Assembly: GCA_937877675.1 (NCBI GenBank)
Contig: CALEIS010000163.1
Span: forward strand, 1 to 24,513
Length of the DNA stretch: 24,513 bases
DNA from: an uncultured Clostridia bacterium
GTDB lineage: Bacteria > Bacillota > Clostridia > Oscillospirales > Acutalibacteraceae
Direction of reading: 5' to 3'
Of this stretch, positions 16,252 through 23,609 are shown one piece after another (within the stretch, counting starts at the first letter, position 1; each line of letters starts with the position of its first letter). The notes below the pieces were generated by a model. It worked only from the letters and a program-made list of their open reading frames with translations. It made no database searches and had not been told where the DNA came from. A program made the position numbers and the translations under genes.

Positions 16252-17415
16252 ATGTACAACATTTTAACTTTAAACAAGATTTCTGAAACTGGTCTTTGCC
16301 GTTTCAGTAATGAATATAATTGTGCTACTGATGTAGCAAATCCTGATGCAATTCTTGTTCGTTCAGCATCAATGCATGATATGGAATTCCAAAGCAATAC
16401 ACTTGCTATTGCTCGTGCAGGTGCAGGTGTTAACAACATCCCTATCGACAAATGTAGTGAAGCAGGTATTGTTGTTTTCAACACACCAGGTGCTAATGCA
16501 AATGCTGTTAAAGAACTTGTGCTTACAGGTCTTTTCCTTTCATCAAGAAAAATTATCCCTGCTATTGACTGGGCTCTTACATTAAAAGGTAACGGTGACA
16601 CTGTACCAAAGGATGTTGAAAAAGGTAAAGGTGCTTTTGCAGGTCCTGAAATCAAGGGTAAAACTCTTGGTGTAATTGGTCTTGGTGCTATTGGTATCCT
16701 TGTTGCTAATGCTGCTGCCGCACTCGGCATGAAAGTTATTGGTTATGACCCATTCCTCTCTGTAACACAGAGTATCACACTTAACCACCATGTGCAGCTT
16801 ACAGATGACCTTAATGTTATCTTTGCAAATAGTGAGTATGTTACACTTCACTTACCTCTCAATGATAAAACTCGTGGTCTTATCAATGCTGATTCAATTG
16901 CAACAATGAAGGATGAAGTTAGAATTCTCAACTTTGCTCGTGGTGAACTTGTTGACACCGATAGCATTCTTGCTGCTCTTGAAAACGGAAAGGTTGCTGC
17001 ATATGTTACAGACTTCCCTAACGATGCAGTTATTGGTGCTCCTGGTGTTATTGCAATACCTCACCTTGGCGCTTCCACTCCTGAATCAGAAGATAACTGT
17101 GCTATGATGGCAGTTGACCAGATTGCTGATTTCCTTGAAAATGGTAGTATTGTTAACTCTGTAAACTACCCTGCTGTTACATTAACAAAAACTGAAAAAC
17201 ACAGAATTACAATCATGCACAAAAACATCTCAGGTATTGTTAGCAAAATTACATCTGCATTTGCTAATGAAGATGTTAATATTGACAATATGGTTAACAA
17301 GTCAAAGGGTGAATATGCTTACACAGTAATTGATTCAGACACAAACGCTTCTCCTGAATCACTTGAAGCATTAAAGAAGATTAACGGAATTATCCGTATT
17401 AGAGTAATTAAATAA
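16252..17415 (+). CDS. serA: D-3-phosphoglycerate dehydrogenase with C-terminal ACT domain
   Basis: SerA oxidises 3-phosphoglycerate with NAD, the first step of serine synthesis. The 387-residue product has the 2-hydroxyacid dehydrogenase core with the NAD loop GLGAIG (143-148), Asp166 at the expected cofactor position, Arg230 (NFARGELVD) and His271 (IPHLGAST). The usual DVFxxEP segment with the catalytic Glu is replaced by TDFPND, leaving Asp258 near that position. An ACT domain at about 318-387 probably senses serine. GGAG lies 8 bases before the ATG, directly after the serC stop. Adjacency to serC supports the pathway assignment despite the variant motif. Confidence 0.92.
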   Translation: MYNILTLNKISETGLCRFSNEYNCATDVANPDAILVRSASMHDMEFQSNTLAIARAGAGVNNIPIDKCSEAGIVVFNTPGANANAVKELVLTGLFLSSRKIIPAIDWALTLKGNGDTVPKDVEKGKGAFAGPEIKGKTLGVIGLGAIGILVANAAAALGMKVIGYDPFLSVTQSITLNHHVQLTDDLNVIFANSEYVTLHLPLNDKTRGLINADSIATMKDEVRILNFARGELVDTDSILAALENGKVAAYVTDFPNDAVIGAPGVIAIPHLGASTPESEDNCAMMAVDQIADFLENGSIVNSVNYPAVTLTKTEKHRITIMHKNISGIVSKITSAFANEDVNIDNMVNKSKGEYAYTVIDSDTNASPESLEALKKINGIIRIRVIK

Positions 17416-17432
17416 AATTACAAAACTAAAAG

Positions 17433-17462
17433 AGACCTGTTCGATTGAACAGGTCTTTTTTA
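17433..17462. terminator. Bidirectional terminator between serA and the Na/phosphate transporter gene
   Basis: A perfect 10-bp stem (17433-17442 with 17447-17456, AGACCTGTTC) has a GATT loop and a T run on the plus side. On the minus strand it is followed by CTTTTAGTTTTG. It separates two convergent genes. Confidence 0.9.
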
Positions 17463-17480
17463 TTTTGCTTATATCAAATA

Positions 17481-19139
17481 TCAATATGCTTCAACCATAG
17501 TTTCATCAGCAACTGCTCTTTTGTCAGGCTTTTTACCAACGGCAAAGGCAATATTTTTAGCATGGTCACCTACACGTTCAAAGTCGATAAGCGTATTAAC
17601 AAACATCATACCAGCACGTGTTTCACAATGTTCTTCATTAAGACGTTGAAGATGAGCATTCTGATATTTTTCTTTAAGATTATCAGAAATTGTTTCAAGA
17701 GTTTCAATCTGTTTTGCTTCATCCAATGTCAATTCTTGCTTTTTGAATGAATTTATAGATGCATCTAACAACTCCATAACGCATTTATGCATATTTTTCA
17801 ATTCTTCTACTGCACCTTCAGATATTGCAAGTTTTTCATTGCTACGAACAACTTCTGCTTCAATAAGGTTAACAGCATGGTCACCAATACGCTCAATATC
17901 ATTTACAACATGGAAAAGACGACCAATGTATTTAGCATCATTATAGTCCAAATCAAGGGCATTAATTTTTACAAGGTTTCTTGTAATTCCATGATTTAAG
18001 AAGTTTACAACCTCTTCAACAGACTCGATTTTTTCTTTCTTTGATGCATCATTATTAATCAAGGCGTTTGCTGCACGGTCAAAGTTATCTCTTGCAAGTT
18101 CAGCCATTCTAATAACTTCTTTACCAATCTGTTCAACAGCAACTGGAGGTGTGCTGAGAAGATGTGCGTCATAGAACTTAAATTCAAGTTTAGAGTCCTC
18201 AGGCTCTTTATCAGGGATGATAAGACAAGCAATTTTAATAAGAATATTTCCAAATGGGAAAAGAATAACAGTACTAACAATATTGAAAATAATGTGTGCT
18301 GCTGAAATTTGAACGGAAACATTGTCACTTAATCTTTCCAACAACGAAGTATATGGCGTGAGTGCTGTGATAAGCACAAAGATAACCGTACCAATAACAT
18401 TAAATAACAAGTGTATAATTGCAGTTCTTTTTGAATTTGTCTTTGAACCTGCAGCAGAAAGAAGTGCTGTTACACAAGTACCAATATTCTGACCTAAAAG
18501 AATATATACAGCAAAATTGATTGGAACAAGTCCCTGCAACGCAAGTACTTGTAAAATACCTATACTTGCAGATGAACTCTGAATCACAGCTGTGAGTACA
18601 AGTCCAATAAGAACACCTACTACCGGATTACTAAAGTTGGTCATAAAGTATGTAAATACTTCTGAATCACCCAATGGTGCCATACCATATGACATCAATT
18701 TCATACCAACAAATAACATACCGAAGCCTGCTATAGTTTGTCCGATGTGTTTTATAATATCTTTTTTGATGAAAAGCATTACAAAAACACCAATAAGTAA
18801 TGCAACTGGAGCAATCTTACCTAAATCCAATGCAATAAGCACACTAGTAACTGTTGTACCAATGTTGGCACCCATAATAACGCCAACTGCCTGTGTAAGA
18901 TTCATAAGTCCTGCGTTCACGAAACCAACAACCATGACCGTTGTTGCAGATGAACTTTGAATGAGCGCAGTAACAAGTGCACCCATAATGACAGCTAAAA
19001 ATCTATTTTTAGTCAATGCACCTAAAATCTTTTTCATTTTTGAGCCAGCGGAATATTCCAATCCCTGACCCATAGCATCAATACCATAAAGAAAAAGACC
19101 GATACCAGTAAAAAAGGACAACAAATTCATTATATCCAT
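17481..19139 (-). CDS. Na+/phosphate cotransporter family protein with C-terminal PhoU-like domain
   Basis: This NptA/PNaS-type membrane protein probably imports phosphate with sodium. The 552-residue product has two inverted Na_Pi_cotrans repeats within residues 1-310. Each carries the QSSSA signature (61-65 and 187-191) followed by a G.NIGT motif (90-95 and 216-221). About eight to nine hydrophobic segments are visible. A soluble helical PhoU-like domain (about 340-535) has two E/D-R-x-GDHA motifs (IERIGDHAVN and FERVGDHAKN), which bind metal clusters in PhoU. The ATG at 19139 has GAAGGTG upstream, inside the end of the hexosaminidase gene 4 bp away. Direction of transport and exact ion are inferred. 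Confidence 0.9.
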   Translation of the reverse strand: MDIMNLLSFFTGIGLFLYGIDAMGQGLEYSAGSKMKKILGALTKNRFLAVIMGALVTALIQSSSATTVMVVGFVNAGLMNLTQAVGVIMGANIGTTVTSVLIALDLGKIAPVALLIGVFVMLFIKKDIIKHIGQTIAGFGMLFVGMKLMSYGMAPLGDSEVFTYFMTNFSNPVVGVLIGLVLTAVIQSSSASIGILQVLALQGLVPINFAVYILLGQNIGTCVTALLSAAGSKTNSKRTAIIHLLFNVIGTVIFVLITALTPYTSLLERLSDNVSVQISAAHIIFNIVSTVILFPFGNILIKIACLIIPDKEPEDSKLEFKFYDAHLLSTPPVAVEQIGKEVIRMAELARDNFDRAANALINNDASKKEKIESVEEVVNFLNHGITRNLVKINALDLDYNDAKYIGRLFHVVNDIERIGDHAVNLIEAEVVRSNEKLAISEGAVEELKNMHKCVMELLDASINSFKKQELTLDEAKQIETLETISDNLKEKYQNAHLQRLNEEHCETRAGMMFVNTLIDFERVGDHAKNIAFAVGKKPDKRAVADETMVEAY

Positions 19140-19143
19140 AGTT

Positions 19144-20739
19144 TTACACCTTCAATTCTTTCACCTTTAATTCTTCGTTATATTTGAATTCTGCACCACG
19201 ATTACCAAGATGAAAAACAGTTTTATTTTTTACCTTAAACCAAATTTTTCTCTCAACTCTTGAATAATTGATATCTTTTGATTTCATATACATTTTGAAG
19301 AAATCAAGTCGTCTATAAAAGTCCTTGTAGTTCTTATACTTATCTTCTGTCCATGCAATTTCTGCAAATGCAAAAATTCTTGGATAAACCGAAAATTCCC
19401 AAGCGTCATAAGTATCAATCCACTCTGACCAGGATTCAAATTCCATACCTAACACATTTTTTTCATTTATAAATCCAGACTTAACCACATTAAATTTATA
19501 AACTTTTTTCAATGGTACCATTGCATAAGAATAATCAAAATATAATGAAGGACAAGTTGAAACAATAAACTTGCGTTTGTTATTTTCAGCTTTAACCCAT
19601 GATGGGCTTCGCAACAACCAATAATGACCAATTATATCTGCATCTGTTTTATTGCCAATACCATCATTCCACTCAACACTTGTTTTACCAAGCTTTTTAA
19701 GTATATCATTAACTCGATTATTAAAATATACTTGTAATTCCTTACCTTTTTTAAGACCGAGCTCTTTCATTTTTGCTTGGCATACAGGACAATCTTTTTC
19801 CCAGATTTTTTGTCCTTTTATCGCTTCGTCACCACCCATGTGGAAGTATTTATATGGGAACAACTCAGCAACTTCAGTCAAAAGTTTTTCAATAAAATTA
19901 TAAGTTTCTTCCTGCCCTGCGCAAAGAATATCTTTTGTAATTCCATTTTCGCAATAGACTTCATAATTTTCTTTCAAACAAGAAAGCTCAGGATACGCTG
20001 CAAGAATTGCAACTGTATGTCCAGGCAAATCTATTTCAGGAATAATATCAATGCAAAGACTCTTTGCATACTCTACTATTTCACGAATTTCATCTTTTTT
20101 ATAATAGTGAAAATACTCATTTCCACCCTTTTGAAGACCTGGAACCTTGCTTAATATTTCAGCACCGCCAAGAAGTTCATATTCTCTTTTACTTCCTATT
20201 TCATTAAGCAATGGGAAAATTTCACTCTCAATTCTATAACCATGGTCATCACTAAGGTGCCAATGAAATTTATTAAGTTTGAGAAGTGCCATATTATCAA
20301 GAGTCTTTTTAACAGCATCAATACCAAAGAAATGTCTTGACTCATCCATCATTCCACCACGATAGCTAAATTTTGGATAGTCGTAAATTTCTGAGCAATT
20401 AACAACAGCCACACCACTTGTTTTTTTAGATTGCATAATCATTATTTTGAGAGTTACAACACCATAAAAAGCACCATTTTCATCAGATGCAGAAATCGTA
20501 ACTCCATCAGGCTTAACTTTAAGGTGATATGACTCCGCACGCAAACTCTCATCTTTTGAAATCTTGATTTGACCATTATTAGCATCTTTCTTTGTTTTCA
20601 AAAAATTGGAAATATACTTACCTGCCTTAATAAATTCAGGTGCACAAAGAACGGCTGTTTCAGATGTAATTGTATATGTACCATCAAGAACATTATACTT
20701 TTGAGGTTTTGGAATAATACTGTATTTTGCCTTACTCAT
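19144..20739 (-). CDS. Intracellular beta-N-acetylhexosaminidase, GH20
   Basis: GH20 enzymes remove terminal beta-linked GlcNAc or GalNAc by substrate-assisted catalysis. The 531-residue product has an N-terminal GH20b-like domain (about 5-120) and a catalytic barrel from about 122. It contains YRGGMMDESRHF (126-137), HWHLSDDHGYRIE, PEIDLPGH (234-241) and the catalytic pair Asp304-Glu305 (HMGGDEA). There is no signal peptide or membrane segment, so it should act on imported or internally released glycans. The ATG at 20739 overlaps the preceding stop by 4 bp (ATGA) and has GGAGG 7 bases upstream. The next gene follows after 4 bp. Confidence 0.93.
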   Translation of the reverse strand: MSKAKYSIIPKPQKYNVLDGTYTITSETAVLCAPEFIKAGKYISNFLKTKKDANNGQIKISKDESLRAESYHLKVKPDGVTISASDENGAFYGVVTLKIMIMQSKKTSGVAVVNCSEIYDYPKFSYRGGMMDESRHFFGIDAVKKTLDNMALLKLNKFHWHLSDDHGYRIESEIFPLLNEIGSKREYELLGGAEILSKVPGLQKGGNEYFHYYKKDEIREIVEYAKSLCIDIIPEIDLPGHTVAILAAYPELSCLKENYEVYCENGITKDILCAGQEETYNFIEKLLTEVAELFPYKYFHMGGDEAIKGQKIWEKDCPVCQAKMKELGLKKGKELQVYFNNRVNDILKKLGKTSVEWNDGIGNKTDADIIGHYWLLRSPSWVKAENNKRKFIVSTCPSLYFDYSYAMVPLKKVYKFNVVKSGFINEKNVLGMEFESWSEWIDTYDAWEFSVYPRIFAFAEIAWTEDKYKNYKDFYRRLDFFKMYMKSKDINYSRVERKIWFKVKNKTVFHLGNRGAEFKYNEELKVKELKV

Positions 20740-21479
20740 TTCATTTCCTCCAATACCTTTTTACAAAAATCAGGAACATCAGTAATCAAGGCATCACAGC
20801 CCCAATTTGTGAGTTTTATTATATCTTCTCTCTCATTAACTGTCCATGGATTTACCTTTATTCCCAAATTATGAAGTTCCATAATTTCCTTGTGAGAAAT
20901 CAAGAAATATTCAGGATGAGCAGCATCAACACCTAACTGTTTGCAGTATTTTGCAACACCAAAGGACATAATTTCATTACCTAAATCATTTTTCTCGTAA
21001 AGCAATGCTGTTTTTACATTCTTATCAAATTCTTTTACCTGACGTACACACTCAGGGTCAAAACAGGAAATGATTGAATTGTTGATAATACCATACTCAT
21101 GGACTTTTTCAACAACCTTTTTTACAAGCTCATTATCCTTCTGTGGTGGTTTGATTTCGATATTGATTAAAGCCATACCCTTAACAACATCTAAAAGTTC
21201 ATTTAAAGTTGGCAGAGAAACACCAACAAAATCGCTATTAAAATATGAACCAAAATCATAACTTTTAAGTTCTTCAAGTGTCATTTCATCAATACGACCA
21301 ACACCATTTGATGTTTCATCAATAGTATAGTTATGACAAATAACAATTTCATTATCAAGACACAAATGAACATCTGTTTCAATTCCGTCTGCCTTAAAAT
21401 CCAATGATTTTTTAAATGCAGGAATTGTATTTTGTGGAGTTACTCTATTGGCACCACGATGAGCTAAAACAAGTGGCAT
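20736..21479 (-). CDS. Glycerophosphodiester phosphodiesterase family protein
   Basis: GDPD enzymes split glycerophosphodiesters into glycerol 3-phosphate and an alcohol. The 247-residue product, without signal peptide, begins with LAHRG (catalytic His7, Arg8) and carries DGIETDV (Glu34, Asp36), His49 and INIEIKP (Glu108), the expected metal and acid-base residues of the barrel. The usual PENT motif reads PQNT. I chose the ATG at 21479 because GGAGG lies 6 bases upstream; an in-frame TTG at 21503 overlaps an inverted repeat. It is the first gene of a coupled trio with the GH20 and Na/phosphate transporter genes. The exact substrate is unknown. Confidence 0.9.
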   Translation of the reverse strand: MPLVLAHRGANRVTPQNTIPAFKKSLDFKADGIETDVHLCLDNEIVICHNYTIDETSNGVGRIDEMTLEELKSYDFGSYFNSDFVGVSLPTLNELLDVVKGMALINIEIKPPQKDNELVKKVVEKVHEYGIINNSIISCFDPECVRQVKEFDKNVKTALLYEKNDLGNEIMSFGVAKYCKQLGVDAAHPEYFLISHKEIMELHNLGIKVNPWTVNEREDIIKLTNWGCDALITDVPDFCKKVLEEMK

Positions 21480-21490
21480 AAAAATCCTCC

Positions 21491-21528
21491 TTGGTAAAAT
21501 CAAACTACTTCAAGATACATTTTACCAA
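21491..21528 (-). repeat. Perfect inverted repeat spanning the gdpD promoter -10 and ribosome binding site region
   Basis: TTGGTAAAAT (21528-21519, minus strand) and ATTTTACCAA (21500-21491) are perfect 10-bp arms separated by 18 bases. The upstream arm contains the -10 box; the downstream arm runs directly into GGAGG. No T run follows, so it is not a terminator. Confidence 0.7.
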
Positions 21529-21548
21529 AGAGAAATATGATTTGTAAA
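21519..21548 (-). promoter_or_regulatory. sigmaA-type promoter of gdpD-GH20-Na/Pi operon
   Basis: On the minus strand TTTACA (21548-21543) is followed after 18 bases by TAAAAT (21524-21519), with TGG directly before it as an extended -10. Predicted start is near 21512. Confidence 0.55.
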
Positions 21549-21551
21549 GAA

Positions 21552-22163
21552 TTATTTGATTTTTTTGAATAAATCCTCGCAAAATTCTAGTAATTTAAAC
21601 TTAATAGAATACCTTTTACCGTTATTAACAATATTCATTTCATCTGAATTTAAAACATCATCAATTCTAGCATCACCTTTTGCTGCTGGCAAACACATAG
21701 GTGGAAACATCACACACCACCAGTTTTTACCCTTACCCTCACCTATTACAACTTTAACCGCTGTGTATTCTCCTGCAGGTAATGTTACTGAATTTTCATA
21801 TACTCTTGTTTTAAAATACTCTTTGGCAACATAGATTTCTACATCATAATCATAGCCTTCATCTCTAATTGTTTTTAAAGCAACTTTTTCAAGTTGTTCA
21901 ATATTTGGAACAATTTTTTCTTGTGCATCTTTTGCAGTCAAACTACCATCAAAAAGTTCTTTACCCTCTTCCAGTACAGCATCACGAACTTTTAACTTTA
22001 AATCTTGGTCATAGTCTTCATCAGAATTAGCAATTACATGCATTCTCAATACTTTATTTCTAATTTCATCACATTGTTTTGAAAATCCAATAAAACTAAA
22101 CGAATTGACAATAAGTACAGCTATAAGAATTGAAATTTCAATTCTGACAATTGTTTTTTTCAT
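21552..22163 (-). CDS. spoIIR: SpoIIR, forespore signal for sigmaE activation
   Basis: In Bacillus, SpoIIR is made in the forespore under sigmaF, is exported across the septum and triggers SpoIIGA to process pro-sigmaE in the mother cell. The 203-residue product (Bacillus form about 224) has one N-terminal hydrophobic segment (about 5-26). It has the family motifs LRMHVIANSDEDYDQDLKLK (conserved HVIANSD) and, near the C-terminus, LPAGEYTAVKVVIG and KNWWCVMFPPMC. I chose the ATG at 22163, with AAGGAG 8 bases upstream; an in-frame upstream extension would add 11 unconserved residues. The gene stands alone between the uxaA terminator and the gdpD promoter. Confidence 0.94.
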   Translation of the reverse strand: MKKTIVRIEISILIAVLIVNSFSFIGFSKQCDEIRNKVLRMHVIANSDEDYDQDLKLKVRDAVLEEGKELFDGSLTAKDAQEKIVPNIEQLEKVALKTIRDEGYDYDVEIYVAKEYFKTRVYENSVTLPAGEYTAVKVVIGEGKGKNWWCVMFPPMCLPAAKGDARIDDVLNSDEMNIVNNGKRYSIKFKLLEFCEDLFKKIK

Positions 22164-22170
22164 GATAATC

Positions 22171-22188
22171 ACTCCTTGTGTAAGGAGT
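22171..22188 (-). promoter_or_regulatory. Hairpin hiding the spoIIR ribosome binding site
   Basis: On the minus strand ACTCCTT (22188-22182), loop ACAC and AAGGAGT (22177-22171) form a perfect 7-bp stem. Its 3' arm is the spoIIR ribosome binding site. A transcript starting upstream would fold the site away; one starting at about 22180 would lack the 5' arm. Confidence 0.65.
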
Positions 22189-22214
22189 TTTGACATTCAA
22201 TTGGAAAAATATAC
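22185..22214 (-). promoter_or_regulatory. Candidate sigmaF promoter of spoIIR
   Basis: On the minus strand GTATA (22214-22210) is followed after exactly 15 bases by GTCAAAACTC (22194-22185). This fits the sigmaF pattern GywTA-n15-GgnnAnAnTw with two mismatches in the -10. No sigmaA-type pair is present in the gap. In Bacillus spoIIR is a sigmaF gene. The implied leader is very short, about 15-18 bases. Confidence 0.5.
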
Positions 22215-22241
22215 AAAAAAATCCTGATATAAAATCAGGAT
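22214..22241 (-). terminator. Intrinsic terminator after uxaA
   Basis: On the minus strand ATCCTGAT (22241-22234) pairs with ATCAGGAT (22228-22221) around a 5-base loop. A run of T residues follows, ending next to the spoIIR -35 candidate. The stem starts 6 bases after the uxaA stop. Confidence 0.85.
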
Positions 22242-22247
22242 TTCATT

Positions 22248-23609
22248 TTATAAGGTTACACCATCTTTAAAAATTGCGATTTCTCTGTATGAATTGAGCT
22301 CGTTTTTGGATTGTTTTCCGTTTGCAGTTTCAACTATCAAATCAAACAGTTCATCTTCATTACAAGATTGAGCATCAAAGTCAATCCAATGAGTTTTTTG
22401 TTTTGCGAGGACGGTATTTGTTGCAATTTTAAGTGTAGGGATTGGTGCACCAAGTGGTGTACCTCTACCTGTTGTGAATAAAATCATATGGCAACCAGCT
22501 GCTGTAAGGTTTGTAACAGCAACTATGTCGTTACCTGGCCCATTTAGAAGATTTAAACCCTGTTTTGAGAGAATATCACCATAATCTAGGACATCAACAA
22601 TTGTTGCTGTACCACCTTTTTGCACACATCCAAGAGATTTTTCTTCTAAGGTTGTTATTCCACCTTCTTTGTTACCCGGTGATGGATTTTCACTCACAGG
22701 CTCATTATGATTTATAAAGTATTGCTTATAATTATTGATAAGGTCAACAGTTTTGTCAAATACTGTTTCGTTTTCACAGCGATTCATCAAAATCTGTTCT
22801 GCACCAAACATTTCGGGCACTTCTGTAAGGACGGCCGTGCCACCCATTGAAATAAGTTTATCAGAAACCTTACCACAAAGAGGATTTGCAGTAATGCCTG
22901 ATAAACCATCACTACCACCACATTTTAAACCTAATTTCAGTTTACTGATTGGCACTTGTTGTCTAATATCGACTTCGCAGATTTCTTTTAATTCATCAAT
23001 TATTTTTACTGCTTCTTCAATTTCATCTTCGCAATCCTGAATATTAAGAAAACGAACTCTTTTTTTATCATACACACCTAAAACTTTTTTGAGTTCAGGA
23101 ATATTATTATTTTCACATCCAAGACCTAAAACGAGTACTCCACCAGCATTAGGGTGTTTGATAAGTCCACAAAGTATTTTCTGAGTAATTGCATAATCTT
23201 CACCCAACTGACTACATCCATAAGGGTGTGGGAATGCAAATGAGCCAGTTAAATTTGCAATCTTTTCTGCAGTTTTATTAATGCAACCAACAGTATTTAT
23301 AACCCATATGTCATTACGAATACCTATATCACCATTTTCACGAATGTAGGCATTTATCATAATGGGTTTTCTTGGTTCAAGAGATTCAAAATTGGGAGAA
23401 TACGTATAGTTTTTAAGACCCGAAAGTAAGGTTTTAAGATTGTGAGAATGAACATGAGAATTCTCTTTTATATCCTCTGTTGCCACTCCAATCGAAAAAC
23501 CATATTTTATGATTTCTTCACCTTTTTTGATATTTCTCAACGCATATTTATGTCCATTATCAAGATTAACTTTTACGTTATCCTTCTCATTTATTACATA
23601 ATAGCCCAT
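22248..23609 (-). CDS. uxaA: Altronate dehydratase
   Basis: UxaA removes water from D-altronate to give 2-keto-3-deoxygluconate in galacturonate breakdown. The 453-residue product is somewhat shorter than the roughly 495 of E. coli, mainly at the N-terminus. It has a SAF-like N-terminal domain (about 1-62, ending VHSHNLKT) and a dehydratase domain with HPYGCSQLG (Cys132), LGLGCENN (Cys165) and LKCGGSDGLSG (Cys230). It ends with a lyase region containing GRGTPLGAPIPTLK. The ATG at 23609 has AGAGAGG 7 bases upstream and lies inside the end of uxaB, overlapping by 16 bp. A terminator follows the stop. Confidence 0.93.
   Translation of the reverse strand: MGYYVINEKDNVKVNLDNGHKYALRNIKKGEEIIKYGFSIGVATEDIKENSHVHSHNLKTLLSGLKNYTYSPNFESLEPRKPIMINAYIRENGDIGIRNDIWVINTVGCINKTAEKIANLTGSFAFPHPYGCSQLGEDYAITQKILCGLIKHPNAGGVLVLGLGCENNNIPELKKVLGVYDKKRVRFLNIQDCEDEIEEAVKIIDELKEICEVDIRQQVPISKLKLGLKCGGSDGLSGITANPLCGKVSDKLISMGGTAVLTEVPEMFGAEQILMNRCENETVFDKTVDLINNYKQYFINHNEPVSENPSPGNKEGGITTLEEKSLGCVQKGGTATIVDVLDYGDILSKQGLNLLNGPGNDIVAVTNLTAAGCHMILFTTGRGTPLGAPIPTLKIATNTVLAKQKTHWIDFDAQSCNEDELFDLIVETANGKQSKNELNSYREIAIFKDGVTL

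Noticed and set aside
21491..21528. gdpD upstream inverted repeat as a spoIIR terminator
   Set aside because: The stem is AT-rich, has an 18-base loop and is followed by GGAGG rather than a T run.
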